DNA of 64,000 nucleotides from assembly GCA_900755095.1 (NCBI GenBank), contig CAAEFE010000125.1, forward strand, positions 1 through 64,000, read 5' to 3'. Both the position numbers and the translations under genes were made by a program. This document shows positions 8,301 to 17,663 of this stretch, one piece after another; position 1 is the first letter of the stretch, and every line of letters starts with the position of its first letter. This stretch comes from an uncultured Bacteroides sp. Its GTDB lineage: Bacteria; Bacteroidota; Bacteroidia; Bacteroidales; Bacteroidaceae. A model generated the notes under the pieces. The model ran no database searches, was not told the DNA's origin, and saw nothing but the letters and a program-made list of their open reading frames with translations.

Positions 8301-9695
8301 CTATTCAGCAAACATAGGATCCCAAGCAGGAAGTCGGATAGGCTTCTGTTTCAACACCTCGAGAGCTTTTTTCGATGCATATTTCGTTTCTACTACTAGG
8401 CGGAACATATATTCGTTAAACCAATCATCTGTCATAATGAGATAACCCTGATAACCGGCGGCGGGTCCCCAACTATTTTCAACCATCCATTTCGTCGGTT
8501 TTCCATTTTTGTCAAGATCGACGGCCATAAGAGTCATGGCGTGACTGGAGCCACTGGCAAAACTTTGGATACGTTGCTTCTTGTTCATGCCAAAAGAAGT
8601 ACCCATAAGAGATTCGTAGTCGTAGTTTTTGACATCCAGCAGACCACGGTCAGAGTTTAGGAACTTACCTACATCGCAAGAGAAATACATCATCGTGCTA
8701 TCCTTGAGAGAAGAAATAGCCATTTCTTTGATATCCTCGATGGGAAGATTGACATACGTCCAGTTTTTGCCGTCGTAACGGTGGCGGTCGTAGTCTATCT
8801 CATAACACTTATAATATTCACGGCTCGGATCGTTCATTAACATGACATAATTATCAATCAGTTTTTCGTCACCATACTTTTTCAGGAAAGAAAGCGGAGT
8901 GTAAGTTTCGGTAGACACAGGCTCACCCTTAGCGTTATATTCAGTCCAGGTAAATTCAGTAGGAGGAACACCGAGATTCAACACTAACATGCGGTAGATG
9001 GTGCTCAACATCTCTGTTTTTGTTTTCTCAAGGGCAGCAGGCTTGGCACCTTGCGCAGCGAGATCACGGAGTTGAAGCCCCTGTTCACGAAGTTTCAGGG
9101 CGATCAGACCTGCCATACGGGAGGTATTTTCACTACTGTTGGTTTCCGGCATCACATCTTTGGGAACAAGCCCGTATTTACTGACAATATCGGCTACACC
9201 GGTAAATGTTCCACCGTCACTCAAAGGATTGCGGAAGAGCCATTCCACCATTTTATCATCCATCGGCTTACTGCTGGTGTCGATAATACCTTGCAGAAAG
9301 AGATTAGCTTTCTCCAGCTGATCGAAGAAGAAAGGATAAGTTTGCGAAAATTCGAAAGAACCGAGGTTATGCTTGGCGATCGCTTTGGCACGCATCACAT
9401 TCAAACCTGTGAAAAGCCAGCAACGGCCGGAAGATTTCTGATCGGTGATACCTTTGGAAGGCACTTTGATGGAGAAATGTGTGTCCATCCCTTTCAGGTT
9501 ATCCTGATTGAGAGCCAGTTTACGAATGTCGTTGCTACCGATAGCGTTGCGGATAGCCTTGTCAGTAGGAGTGTTTGCGTAACTCTGCTTGATTTGTTGC
9601 ATCATGGAGTCGCTGATGCCTCCTTTCACTTCTTGCGCTTGTGTAGAATAAGAAAAAGCACATAAAACAAAAATTGATAAAATCTGTTTATTCAT
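8301..9695 (-). CDS. Secreted C1B (bleomycin hydrolase/PepC-type) cysteine aminopeptidase
   Basis: A 464-residue papain-like peptidase of family C1B. Residues 1-20 are a signal peptide (ending TQA-Q), so it acts in the periplasm or outside, unlike the cytosolic family members. The catalytic Cys is C92 in SSGRCWLF, the oxyanion Gln lies just before it (Q86), His is H385 in SSHAMTLM, and Asn is N407 in VENSWG. Bleomycin hydrolases are hexameric barrels that trim peptides from the N-terminus (family knowledge). The C-terminus (PMFAE) is short and could act as the self-trimming tail known in the family. The gene is monocistronic, with a strong terminator. Confidence 0.9.
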   Translation of the reverse strand: MNKQILSIFVLCAFSYSTQAQEVKGGISDSMMQQIKQSYANTPTDKAIRNAIGSNDIRKLALNQDNLKGMDTHFSIKVPSKGITDQKSSGRCWLFTGLNVMRAKAIAKHNLGSFEFSQTYPFFFDQLEKANLFLQGIIDTSSKPMDDKMVEWLFRNPLSDGGTFTGVADIVSKYGLVPKDVMPETNSSENTSRMAGLIALKLREQGLQLRDLAAQGAKPAALEKTKTEMLSTIYRMLVLNLGVPPTEFTWTEYNAKGEPVSTETYTPLSFLKKYGDEKLIDNYVMLMNDPSREYYKCYEIDYDRHRYDGKNWTYVNLPIEDIKEMAISSLKDSTMMYFSCDVGKFLNSDRGLLDVKNYDYESLMGTSFGMNKKQRIQSFASGSSHAMTLMAVDLDKNGKPTKWMVENSWGPAAGYQGYLIMTDDWFNEYMFRLVVETKYASKKALEVLKQKPIRLPAWDPMFAE

Positions 9696-9876
9696 TGATT
9701 TGATATTAAAATGTTGTCATATTTCACCTTCTTATAATAGATAAAACATATTACTCTTTTGCAAAGGTTGTTGAATTCTTAGATATATGCAAACAAACTC
9801 CTAAAAAACGAATAATGTTTTTTAGCAAACAATAATAACTTATTGTAGAAAAACCTGCAGATAGAATAAATAATCG

Positions 9877-9884
9877 TATATTTG
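9877..9884 (+). promoter_or_regulatory. -7 promoter element of the acyltransferase gene
   Basis: TATATTTG matches TAnnTTTG. It overlaps the upstream in-frame ATG at 9882, so that ATG cannot be transcribed in a usable way. This fixes the start at 9909, with a leader of about 20 bases. A -33 box is not evident. Confidence 0.65.
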
Positions 9885-9908
9885 CACACAAAATTAAAAC
9901 ACAACAAA

Positions 9909-10919
9909 ATGACAAGCGCAAAATCAGTACGATATAATTGGATTGACTGGAGTAAGTCAATAGCTATATTTCTAGTTATTTGGGGACATGTACCAATGCA
10001 ATCAGAGACGCACACGATCATCTATTCCTTTCACATGCCACTTTTCTTTCTTATATCCGGTTACTTATACAACCCTAAAGGAACAATAAAAGAAGAATTA
10101 TATAAGGATCTCAAGACTTTGCTGCTCCCCTATCTCATCTATCAATTCATATTTTACCCGTATTGGTTTGTTAGAGAACTTATAGTACCTCATCAAGTCA
10201 TCAATATACACAATAGTATCATACAACCCCTCATTCAATCACTGTCGTCAGACCCCATTAACGGCCCCACATGGTTTATATATTGCCTGTTTATGATAAA
10301 AATATATTCCTACACTATACAAAAAAAACAATCAATATACTGGTTGACGGCAGGTATCAGCAGCCTAGTCTCCATACTCATTTGTTATTGGCTCAACCAA
10401 CACTCCATCTATGGTACCTATGCTACACATAGTTTTTTTGCATTGCAAATATTCTTTTTTACCGGACAAGCATTGAAACGGACAAAGATAAAAAACATCG
10501 CAAATTCCTTGCATCAAAGTATCATCTGGCTGATTTTATCCATTGTTTCATTTGCCACATTTTTTTCGATGGGATACACCAGTAACTATACAACACTGCC
10601 CGAAATAGTAAATTTCCACCTCCTGGGATTCACCGGAAGCTGTATGATTCTTGGAATCGGATTTATACTCAACCAAATTACATCCACCATAAATTATAAT
10701 GTATCAATAGGCACAATGGTTATTTTAGGTATACATTGGATGTTCATAGGTGTATTCAATTTTGCTATAGAAAAATACCTGCATATCGATAATATTACCT
10801 ACTCTACATTCATAGCCTTTATTATAAGTCTACTTATTACAGCAATCAATTATCCACTCATTATATTCTGCAAGAAGCATATCCCTCTACTGTTAGGAAA
10901 AATCCGCATACCAAAATAG
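9909..10919 (+). CDS. Membrane acyltransferase (acyltransferase 3 family)
   Basis: A 336-residue inner-membrane protein with about ten hydrophobic helices. The N-terminal block NWIDWSKSIAIFLVIWGHVP carries the Trp-Asp and the catalytic-type His of acyltransferase 3 proteins, and FHMPLFFLISGYLY is the next conserved block. Relatives O-acetylate or succinylate polysaccharides and lipids at the membrane. I infer glycan modification here, perhaps of the glycan made from 12.4 kb on. The coding sequence is clearly more AT-rich than its neighbours and has no operon partners, consistent with transfer. The start is chosen from the promoter position. Confidence 0.88.
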   Translation: MTSAKSVRYNWIDWSKSIAIFLVIWGHVPMQSETHTIIYSFHMPLFFLISGYLYNPKGTIKEELYKDLKTLLLPYLIYQFIFYPYWFVRELIVPHQVINIHNSIIQPLIQSLSSDPINGPTWFIYCLFMIKIYSYTIQKKQSIYWLTAGISSLVSILICYWLNQHSIYGTYATHSFFALQIFFFTGQALKRTKIKNIANSLHQSIIWLILSIVSFATFFSMGYTSNYTTLPEIVNFHLLGFTGSCMILGIGFILNQITSTINYNVSIGTMVILGIHWMFIGVFNFAIEKYLHIDNITYSTFIAFIISLLITAINYPLIIFCKKHIPLLLGKIRIPK

Positions 10920-11026
10920 CCTTTATTTGCCCTTAGAATGACTTTTTTAGATTTATTATCTAAGAACTTCAAAACTAATCAAAATAAAAGAGTTTTCTTT
11001 GCAGTCGAATTCCTCACAGAGAAATT

Positions 11027-12298
11027 ATGAAGAAATATATAATAGGAATATTGATGATGCTTCCATCCATCAATATGATGTCAGCCGCGGCTGATAGTAC
11101 GGCAGTAAAGAGCGATGAACTGCAAAGGTCTACAACTTCTATCAGTGATACTACTCCTACAGATATTGAAGACATCCCGTCAGATACCATTCCTGTCCTT
11201 TCAAAGCGCGAGCTGCGTCGCCAGCGCGTGGCAAACCGGAATTTACACTATAACATATTGGGTGGTCCCAGTTATACGCCGGATTTTGGTTTACTGGTGG
11301 GCGGTAGCGCACTGATGACATTCCGGATGAATCCGAGTGATACCACCCAACGACGTTCGGTAGTGCCGATGGCCATTGCCTTGATGTTCAAAGGCGGCTT
11401 GAACCTGATGACAAAACCACAGCTCTTTTTTAAAGGCGACCGCTTCCGTATCTTCGGAACTTTCTCATATAAAAATACAATCGAAAATTTTTATGGCATC
11501 GGATATTCCACTAATAAAGATTATGAACGTGGAGAAGATACCAGTGAATACCGTTATAGCGGCATCCAAGTAAACCCCTGGTTCCTGTTCCGTCTGGGAG
11601 AAAGCAATATTTTTGCAGGTCCCCAAGTCGATTTGAACTATGATAAAATTACCAAACCGGCTGCCGGAATGGTTAATGAGCCCTCATATATAGCGGCAGG
11701 AGGAACAGAACACGGATACAAAAATTTCAGTTCCGGACTTGGTTTCCTGCTGACGTATGACACACGTGATATTCCTGCAAATGCATATAGCGGAACCTAC
11801 CTCGACTTTCGGGGAATGATGTATAACAAGGTATTCGGCAGCGATAATAACTTTTACCGTTTGGAAATCGACTACCGCCAATACAAAACAGTAGGACGCC
11901 GCAAAGTGATAGCCTGGACAGTGCAAAGCAAAAACGCATTCGGAGATGTACCCCTAACAAAATATGTACTTAGCGGAACCCCCTTCGATCTTCGCGGTTA
12001 CTACATGGGACAGTTTCGCGACAAGTCCTCGCATGTCATGATGGCCGAATACCGCCAGATGATAAATACGGACAAAAGCACTTGGGTAAAAAAGATGTTA
12101 AGTCATATAGGATATGTAGCCTGGGGAGGATGCGGATTCATGGGACCCACTCCGGGCAAGATAGAAGGTGTGCTTCCCAACCTCGGATTAGGGTTACGCG
12201 TTGAAGTTCAACCCCGTATGAATGTACGCCTTGACTTCGGCAGAGACATGGTGAACAAGCAGAATTTGTTCTACTTCAACATGACAGAAGCCTTTTGA
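11027..12298 (+). CDS. Outer-membrane barrel of the BamA/TamA (surface antigen D15) family
   Basis: A 423-residue protein with a signal peptide (1-22) and a Ser/Thr/Asp-rich linker (about 23-60) leading into a barrel of alternating beta segments. It has the D15-type features: GGPSYTPDFGLLVGG at the barrel start, repeated aromatic ends, and LRGYYMGQFRD, matching the R-G-Y/F loop 6 element of Omp85 proteins. No POTRA repeats are visible, so it is a barrel-only form. Its function is unknown: it could act in outer-membrane assembly or lipid/protein handling. The gene stands alone, about 90 bases before the block A promoter. Confidence 0.8.
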   Translation: MKKYIIGILMMLPSINMMSAAADSTAVKSDELQRSTTSISDTTPTDIEDIPSDTIPVLSKRELRRQRVANRNLHYNILGGPSYTPDFGLLVGGSALMTFRMNPSDTTQRRSVVPMAIALMFKGGLNLMTKPQLFFKGDRFRIFGTFSYKNTIENFYGIGYSTNKDYERGEDTSEYRYSGIQVNPWFLFRLGESNIFAGPQVDLNYDKITKPAAGMVNEPSYIAAGGTEHGYKNFSSGLGFLLTYDTRDIPANAYSGTYLDFRGMMYNKVFGSDNNFYRLEIDYRQYKTVGRRKVIAWTVQSKNAFGDVPLTKYVLSGTPFDLRGYYMGQFRDKSSHVMMAEYRQMINTDKSTWVKKMLSHIGYVAWGGCGFMGPTPGKIEGVLPNLGLGLRVEVQPRMNVRLDFGRDMVNKQNLFYFNMTEAF

Positions 12299-12385
12299 CG
12301 CCATTTACGCGACAAATTGTGCACAAATTACAAGAAAGATTGTAAAATAGATAATAAAAGACTGCACATAAATGAAATTAATCCT

Positions 12386-12393
12386 TATATTTG
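12386..12393 (+). promoter_or_regulatory. -7 promoter element of polysaccharide block A
   Basis: TATATTTG matches TAnnTTTG and lies 42 bases before the first gene of block A. The leader is short, and no UpxY/UpxZ-type regulatory genes stand between the promoter and the structural genes. That differs from classic Bacteroides capsule operons. Confidence 0.62.
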
Positions 12394-12435
12394 CGCAAGC
12401 TATAACACAGCAAGAGCAAATAATAGGATTTTTTT

Positions 12436-13182
12436 ATGAAGCAATTTATATGTTTTTTTTCGGGGTTATTACTTCTGTTCGTCTCTACCACTCGTGTAGT
12501 TGCACAAGAAGTGTCTGACTATTCTCAACTAAGTGAAGAAGATTATACTAAAATAGTACTTCCCCCTCTATCCGTTTTATTCGAAAATGCCAAGAACAGC
12601 CCCATTTATGAGATGGCGGACGTAAAGGCGAGAATCGAGCGCAAATTACTCCAAAAAGAGAAATGGTCATTTCTGGGTTTCTTCAGTCTACGGGGAAGCT
12701 ATCAATACGGAATGTTCGGCAATGAGTCCACTTATACGGACGTGGCACTCGCCCCATACCTCACCTACTCCACCCAGGCACAAAATGGCTACACAGTAGG
12801 TGCCGGTCTAAGCATCCCCTTAGACGACCTATTCGACCTCAAGGGTAAAATCAGCCGGCAAAGGCTCACATTACGCAGTGCAGAATTGGAACGGGAAGTG
12901 AAGTACGACGAAATCAAGAAGAATATTATTGAGATGTATGCGATGGCTACCTCACAGATAAGAGTACTTAAAATGAGAAGTGAAAGTTTGGTACTTGCTA
13001 ATGTGCAATATGAAATTTCTGAAAAGAATTTTGCCAACGGAACCATAGAATCTTCCGACTTGGCCGTAGATAAAGAAAGGCAGTCAACTGCACGTGAGGC
13101 ATATGAGAATAGCAAGTTTGAATTGACAAAGAGCTTAATGATACTTGAGGTTATTTCACGTACTCCCATCATAAGAAAATAA
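12436..13182 (+). CDS. Half-length TolC-like outer-membrane protein
   Basis: A 248-residue exported protein (signal peptide 1-23, ending VVAQ). After a short linker it has beta segments (SLRGSYQYGMFG, YTVGAGLSIPLDD) followed by long alpha-helical stretches, LKGKISRQRLTLRSAELEREV and FANGTIESSDLAVDKERQSTARE. This is the pattern of one TolC repeat. TolC-family proteins normally have two such repeats and 420-480 residues, so this is one repeat only, with no sign of frameshift or decay. It opens an operon with a Wzz-like protein 12 bases downstream. I infer an outer-membrane conduit or adaptor role for the polysaccharide. No Wza-like lipoprotein is present in the window. Confidence 0.68.
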   Translation: MKQFICFFSGLLLLFVSTTRVVAQEVSDYSQLSEEDYTKIVLPPLSVLFENAKNSPIYEMADVKARIERKLLQKEKWSFLGFFSLRGSYQYGMFGNESTYTDVALAPYLTYSTQAQNGYTVGAGLSIPLDDLFDLKGKISRQRLTLRSAELEREVKYDEIKKNIIEMYAMATSQIRVLKMRSESLVLANVQYEISEKNFANGTIESSDLAVDKERQSTAREAYENSKFELTKSLMILEVISRTPIIRK

Positions 13183-13194
13183 AAAAACTAAGAT

Positions 13195-15417
13195 ATGAAC
13201 TTCATCATTTCTATCATACGGACCCTCTTTCGCCACCGTTGGCTAATACTGGTAGGAACCGCTATCTTCACGTTACTCGTCTTCTACTATACGCGTCACA
13301 TGCAAGGTGGATACGACGTGAAAGCAACACTTTATACCGGAGTAGCCTCGGGATACAACTTGGAAAGCGATAAACGCACAGACTGGGCGACAGTACAAAA
13401 TTCGATGGACAACCTGATAAGTATCATGCAAGCCGAGAGCACCCTGAAAAGAGTATTCCTGCGATTATTTGCCCGTGTACTTATCCAGGGAAATCCGGAC
13501 AATGACAACGACGGAGTCACCCCATCCAGCTACAATTACACCTATAACCACTTAAAAAACAGTCCGCATGGACCGGAAATATTAAAGCTGATCGACAAAT
13601 CGAGCGAAGATAAAACAGTTGCCAATCTGGAAGCATATATGCGTCCGAAAAAAGGTAACTACATCTATGAAATGTTCTACTACAATCACCCTTTCTATAG
13701 CTACAACGCTTTGAAAAACATCAAAGTGCAACGCCGGCTCACGAGTGATTTGCTGGACATCAGCTATACTTCCGGCGATCCCGGCATAGCCTACAACACG
13801 GTAAGCATCCTGATGGACGAATTTGTGGAAGAATACCGCCGTATTCGCTACGGAGAAACAGACAAAGTCATCAAATACTTTGAGGAAGAGTTGAAACGCA
13901 TCGGCAAAAAACTCAACTCGGAGGAAGACGACCTGACCAAGTACAACGTAGAAAAACGTATCATCAACTATCTGGACGAAACCAAAGAAATCGCGGCCAT
14001 CAGTAAAGAATTCGAGCTGCGGGAACAAGATGCACTTTTTGCATACAACAGTACCAAGTCAATGCTCGAAGAACTGGAGAAGCACATGGACAGCAATGCC
14101 AAGCAAGTGCTCAAGAATATGGAATTTGTGGACAAATTAAGAGAAGCATCCAATATCACCAGCAAAATCTCGGAAGTGGAAGCAATGAGCGACTCCAAAC
14201 AAAAAGATACCGGATCTCTGACAGGTGACAAAAAACGGTTGAGCGAACTTAAACAAGAATTAAATGATTTAACCACTTCCTACGTAAGTCACAAATACAC
14301 CAAAGAAGGTGCCAGCCGGACCAATATCATCGACCAATGGCTGGAACAAACCCTGTTGTTTGAAAAAGCTAAGGCCGAACTACTAATTGTACAAAATGCC
14401 CGTCAGGAATTGAACGACCGCTACGTTTTTTTCGCCCCTGTAGGTACCACCATCAAACAAAAAGAACGCTCCATCAACTTTACGGAGCGCAGTTACCTGA
14501 CCGTGTTACAGAGCTACAACGAAGCCCTGTTGAGAAAGAAAAATCTGGAAATGACTTCTGCTACATTGAAAGTGCTCAATGAACCGACCTATCCGATTGC
14601 ATCCAATTCAACCAACCGCAAGCAGATTGTCATTGCCGCCTGCATAGGTAGTTTTCTGATAATCATCGCTCTATTATTATTAATCGAGATTCTTGACAGA
14701 ACGTTGCGTGATGCAAACCGAACCAAACGAGTGACCGGATTTAAGGTAATAGGAGCCGTTCCCAGCCCCTCCTCTTCCCGTTATGGCGGACTAGCCAAAA
14801 CCTACGTCCAACTTTCCATCAAAGAATTGAGCAACTCCATACTCCGCTTCCTGACGAAGCGGAAATCCCCCGGAGTATTTATCATCAACCTGTTCAGTAC
14901 CAGCGAAAACTCCGGTGAAGACATCGTTGGAAATCTGATCTGCGGATATATGCAAAGCCGGATGTTAAATACGAGATTCATCACGTATGGAGAAGATTTT
15001 AACACAGATTCTACTCAATACCTGCTTGCAAAAAACATTACCGATTTTTATACCCTGCAAGGAGAAGACATACTGATCGTTGCCTATCCGCCATTGTCGT
15101 CAAGCAATATCCCGACTGCACTGTTGCACGACGCTAATGTCAACATTTTGGTCAGCCCGGCAGACCGCGGATGGAAAACCATCGACAAACAACTTTGCGA
15201 ACAGCTCACGACACAAATGGGTAAAACGGATGTTCCGTTCCGTGTGTGCCTGACCAACGCCAAGCGTGAGGCAGTGGAAGATTTCACCGGACAACTTCCG
15301 CCATATACCTTATTACGCAGAGTCAGCTATCGTTTCAGCCAATTGTCACTTACAGAAAAAATCATATTCAATCTAAGTAGAAAAGCGAAAGAGACTGAAG
15401 AAGACGATGACGAATAA
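13195..15417 (+). CDS. Wzz/GumC-type polysaccharide co-polymerase with a degenerate BY-kinase domain
   Basis: A 740-residue inner-membrane protein. It has a membrane helix near 14-32, a large periplasmic region with long coiled coils (about 200-420), and a second helix near 479-500 preceding a Pro-containing turn as in Wzz. A cytoplasmic domain of about 230 residues follows. That domain has the order of a bacterial tyrosine kinase, but the Walker A site reads STSENSGEDIVGNLI without the GK(S/T). The Walker B-like strand ILIVAYPPL lacks its Asp, and no C-terminal Tyr cluster exists. It is therefore predicted to be unable to bind ATP normally and to act as a scaffold controlling chain length or export. 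It overlaps the next gene by 11 bases. Confidence 0.82.
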   Translation: MNFIISIIRTLFRHRWLILVGTAIFTLLVFYYTRHMQGGYDVKATLYTGVASGYNLESDKRTDWATVQNSMDNLISIMQAESTLKRVFLRLFARVLIQGNPDNDNDGVTPSSYNYTYNHLKNSPHGPEILKLIDKSSEDKTVANLEAYMRPKKGNYIYEMFYYNHPFYSYNALKNIKVQRRLTSDLLDISYTSGDPGIAYNTVSILMDEFVEEYRRIRYGETDKVIKYFEEELKRIGKKLNSEEDDLTKYNVEKRIINYLDETKEIAAISKEFELREQDALFAYNSTKSMLEELEKHMDSNAKQVLKNMEFVDKLREASNITSKISEVEAMSDSKQKDTGSLTGDKKRLSELKQELNDLTTSYVSHKYTKEGASRTNIIDQWLEQTLLFEKAKAELLIVQNARQELNDRYVFFAPVGTTIKQKERSINFTERSYLTVLQSYNEALLRKKNLEMTSATLKVLNEPTYPIASNSTNRKQIVIAACIGSFLIIIALLLLIEILDRTLRDANRTKRVTGFKVIGAVPSPSSSRYGGLAKTYVQLSIKELSNSILRFLTKRKSPGVFIINLFSTSENSGEDIVGNLICGYMQSRMLNTRFITYGEDFNTDSTQYLLAKNITDFYTLQGEDILIVAYPPLSSSNIPTALLHDANVNILVSPADRGWKTIDKQLCEQLTTQMGKTDVPFRVCLTNAKREAVEDFTGQLPPYTLLRRVSYRFSQLSLTEKIIFNLSRKAKETEEDDDE

Positions 15418-16735
15418 TAAGATAGTGACTTTCCATATCCTGCTTGCTTTACAATTTGTGTTGGTTGCAGCAGGAATGTTAGTAAATATCAAGGTAGGGT
15501 TATTCTCTATGATCATTATCTTGTCATTTACTACTATCTGTTTGATACAACTTAACAATGATGAACAAACCAACTGGAAAGCAGGTCAAAACATCATGAC
15601 CTATATGTTCACAATCTGGTTGTGCTTCTATCTTCTCGAAATTCTTAATCCCAACAACGTGCTGGCAGCATGGAACATCAACCTTACACCTTATGCGCTG
15701 ATACCTTTAATATGCGCCTTTGTTGTTCCGCTCGTTGTCCGCACAAAAAAAGACATCGAGCTGCTATTAATCATCTGGTCGGTATTCGTCCTCGTCTTTA
15801 CGATAAAAGGTTACTGGCAAAAAAACTATGGTTTCAGCTCCAAAGACCTCTATTTCCTGCACGTGCTGGGCGGATGGCGTACACATATCATCTGGTCGGG
15901 TATCCGCTATTTTTCCTGCTTCTCCGACGCAGCAAACTACGGAGTACATGCCGCCATGTCCGCTGTAGTCTTTGCCATCTCCGCCTTCTTTGTGGAGTCC
16001 AAATGGCTACGCATTTACTTCCTCTGCATCGCCGTCGGGGGACTTTACGGAATGGGTATTTCGGGAACCCGTGCAGCTATGGGAGTCATCATGGGAGGAA
16101 TGTTAATGATAACCGTCATTGCCAAAAATTGGAAAGCGTTATTGGCAGGTATATTCATATCCATCAGCGTTTTCGTGTTCTTCAGTTATACCAATATCGG
16201 AAGCGGGAACCAATATATCCACAAGATGCGCTCCTCTTTCCATCCGTCCGAAGACGCTTCCTACCAGGTGCGTGTCGAAAACCGGCAAAGAATGAAAGAG
16301 TTGATGGCAAAGAAACCGTTAGGCTACGGCATTGGACTCTCCAAAGCCGGTAACTTCGATTCACGAGAGCAAATGCCCTACCCTCCCGACTCATGGCTAG
16401 TCAGCGTATGGGTGGAAACGGGAATTGTGGGACTGATACTCTACCTTTCCATACACGGCATTCTCTTTGCCTGGTGCTCCTGGATACTCATGTTTAAAGT
16501 ACGCAACAAAGGCCTGCGTGGACTTATCGCAGCGTGGCTCTGTATGGATGCCGGATTTTTTATCGCCACTTATGTCAACGACATTATGCAGTATCCCAAC
16601 CAGTTGCCCGTATACATAGGCTTTGCACTCTGTTTTGCAGCTCCACATATCGACAAGCGCATCAGTGAAAAAAAAGAAGAAAGCGAAGAAAAAGAACGGC
16701 AGCTATCTAATAACGAAACCAACGAACAAGAATGA
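15407..16735 (+). CDS. O-antigen ligase/polymerase family membrane protein (Wzy-like)
   Basis: A 442-residue protein with about eleven to twelve hydrophobic helices and one large periplasmic loop (about 270-330) that contains RVENRQRMKELMAKKPLGYG. The SGTRAAMG motif and the loop end PPDSWLVSVWVETGIVG fit the Wzy_C/O-antigen ligase superfamily. In WaaL-type ligases a His sits where this protein has Asp in PPDSWL. It probably polymerises repeat units together with the upstream co-polymerase. Translation is coupled at both ends (11-base overlap upstream, 4-base overlap downstream). The charged tail (residues about 420-442) is cytoplasmic. Confidence 0.85.
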   Translation: MTNNKIVTFHILLALQFVLVAAGMLVNIKVGLFSMIIILSFTTICLIQLNNDEQTNWKAGQNIMTYMFTIWLCFYLLEILNPNNVLAAWNINLTPYALIPLICAFVVPLVVRTKKDIELLLIIWSVFVLVFTIKGYWQKNYGFSSKDLYFLHVLGGWRTHIIWSGIRYFSCFSDAANYGVHAAMSAVVFAISAFFVESKWLRIYFLCIAVGGLYGMGISGTRAAMGVIMGGMLMITVIAKNWKALLAGIFISISVFVFFSYTNIGSGNQYIHKMRSSFHPSEDASYQVRVENRQRMKELMAKKPLGYGIGLSKAGNFDSREQMPYPPDSWLVSVWVETGIVGLILYLSIHGILFAWCSWILMFKVRNKGLRGLIAAWLCMDAGFFIATYVNDIMQYPNQLPVYIGFALCFAAPHIDKRISEKKEESEEKERQLSNNETNEQE

Positions 16736-17658
16736 CAAACAGTAGTCCCGACATATCATTTATTACCATCTGTTACAACGGGTTCAAAGACACCTGTGAA
16801 CTGATAGAATCACTGCACAAAAAGCTGAAGTCTGTGAGCTATGAAATCATAGTGGTAGACAATGCTTCACGCGAAGATGAAGCAGCCAAAATACACGAAT
16901 TATACCCAACGGTTATCAGTATCCGCAGCAATGAGAACGGAGGTTTTTCCGGTGGTAACAACATTGGCATCCGTGCAGCAAAAGGCAAATACATTTTCCT
17001 TATCAATAACGATACATATATCGAATCCGATGAAATCGCCTACCTGGTGGAACGATTGGAAAGTCGTCCGGAAATCGGGGGCGTGTCTCCTAAAATACGT
17101 TTCGCCTTTCCGCCGCAACACATACAGTTTGCAGGATTTACCCCGCTGACAAAGATAACATTGCGCAACAATATGCTGGGCTTCGACTGTCCCGATGACG
17201 GAAGTTACGATACCCCCCATCCTACCCCCTATCTACACGGGGCAGCCATGATTATCAAACGCGAAGTGATCGAAAAAATCGGAATGATGCCGGAAATCTT
17301 CTTCCTTTATTACGAAGAACTCGACTGGAGCACAAGCATGACCCGTGCCGGCTACGAGCTATGGTACGAACCGCGTTGCACTGTTTTTCATAAAGAAAGC
17401 CAAAGCACCGGCCAACTAAGCAAACTACGCACCTATTTCCTGACACGAAATCGCCTGCTCTATGCCCGCCGTAATATGAAAGGCATGGAACGATTGATGT
17501 CCGTACTTTACCAGAGCACCATTGCAGCCGGCAAAAACAGTCTGTCATTCGCTTTCAAAGGCCGTTTCGACCTGTTTTGTGCCACCTATTATGGAGTCTG
17601 CACAGGGCTATTCATGTCTTCATCAGATACTAACAATAACACATTTAAAAAACTCTAG
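16732..17658 (+). CDS. Glycosyltransferase family 2 (rhamnosyltransferase-like)
   Basis: A 308-residue GT-A enzyme. It begins with a nucleotide-binding strand (SFITICYNG), followed by the acidic nucleotide-sugar site IVVDNASRE. The metal-binding DxD equivalent is NNDTY at about 101. FLYYEELDWSTSM supplies the ED-type base. There is no membrane helix. The pattern resembles WbbL-like rhamnosyltransferases, but donor and acceptor cannot be told from sequence. It is third in block A after a 4-base overlap. Confidence 0.9.
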   Translation: MTNSSPDISFITICYNGFKDTCELIESLHKKLKSVSYEIIVVDNASREDEAAKIHELYPTVISIRSNENGGFSGGNNIGIRAAKGKYIFLINNDTYIESDEIAYLVERLESRPEIGGVSPKIRFAFPPQHIQFAGFTPLTKITLRNNMLGFDCPDDGSYDTPHPTPYLHGAAMIIKREVIEKIGMMPEIFFLYYEELDWSTSMTRAGYELWYEPRCTVFHKESQSTGQLSKLRTYFLTRNRLLYARRNMKGMERLMSVLYQSTIAAGKNSLSFAFKGRFDLFCATYYGVCTGLFMSSSDTNNNTFKKL

Positions 17659-17663
17659 ATACT

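Noticed and set aside
8129..8311. N-terminal extension of NqrA
   Set aside because: It spans the operon promoter and the upstream terminator, and the conserved NqrA start is at 8128.
12386..12436. Phase-variable (invertible) promoter for block A
   Set aside because: No inverted repeats of useful length flank the promoter, and no invertase gene is present.
13195..15417. Active BY-kinase (Wzc)
   Set aside because: Walker A lysine, Walker B aspartate and the tyrosine cluster are all missing.
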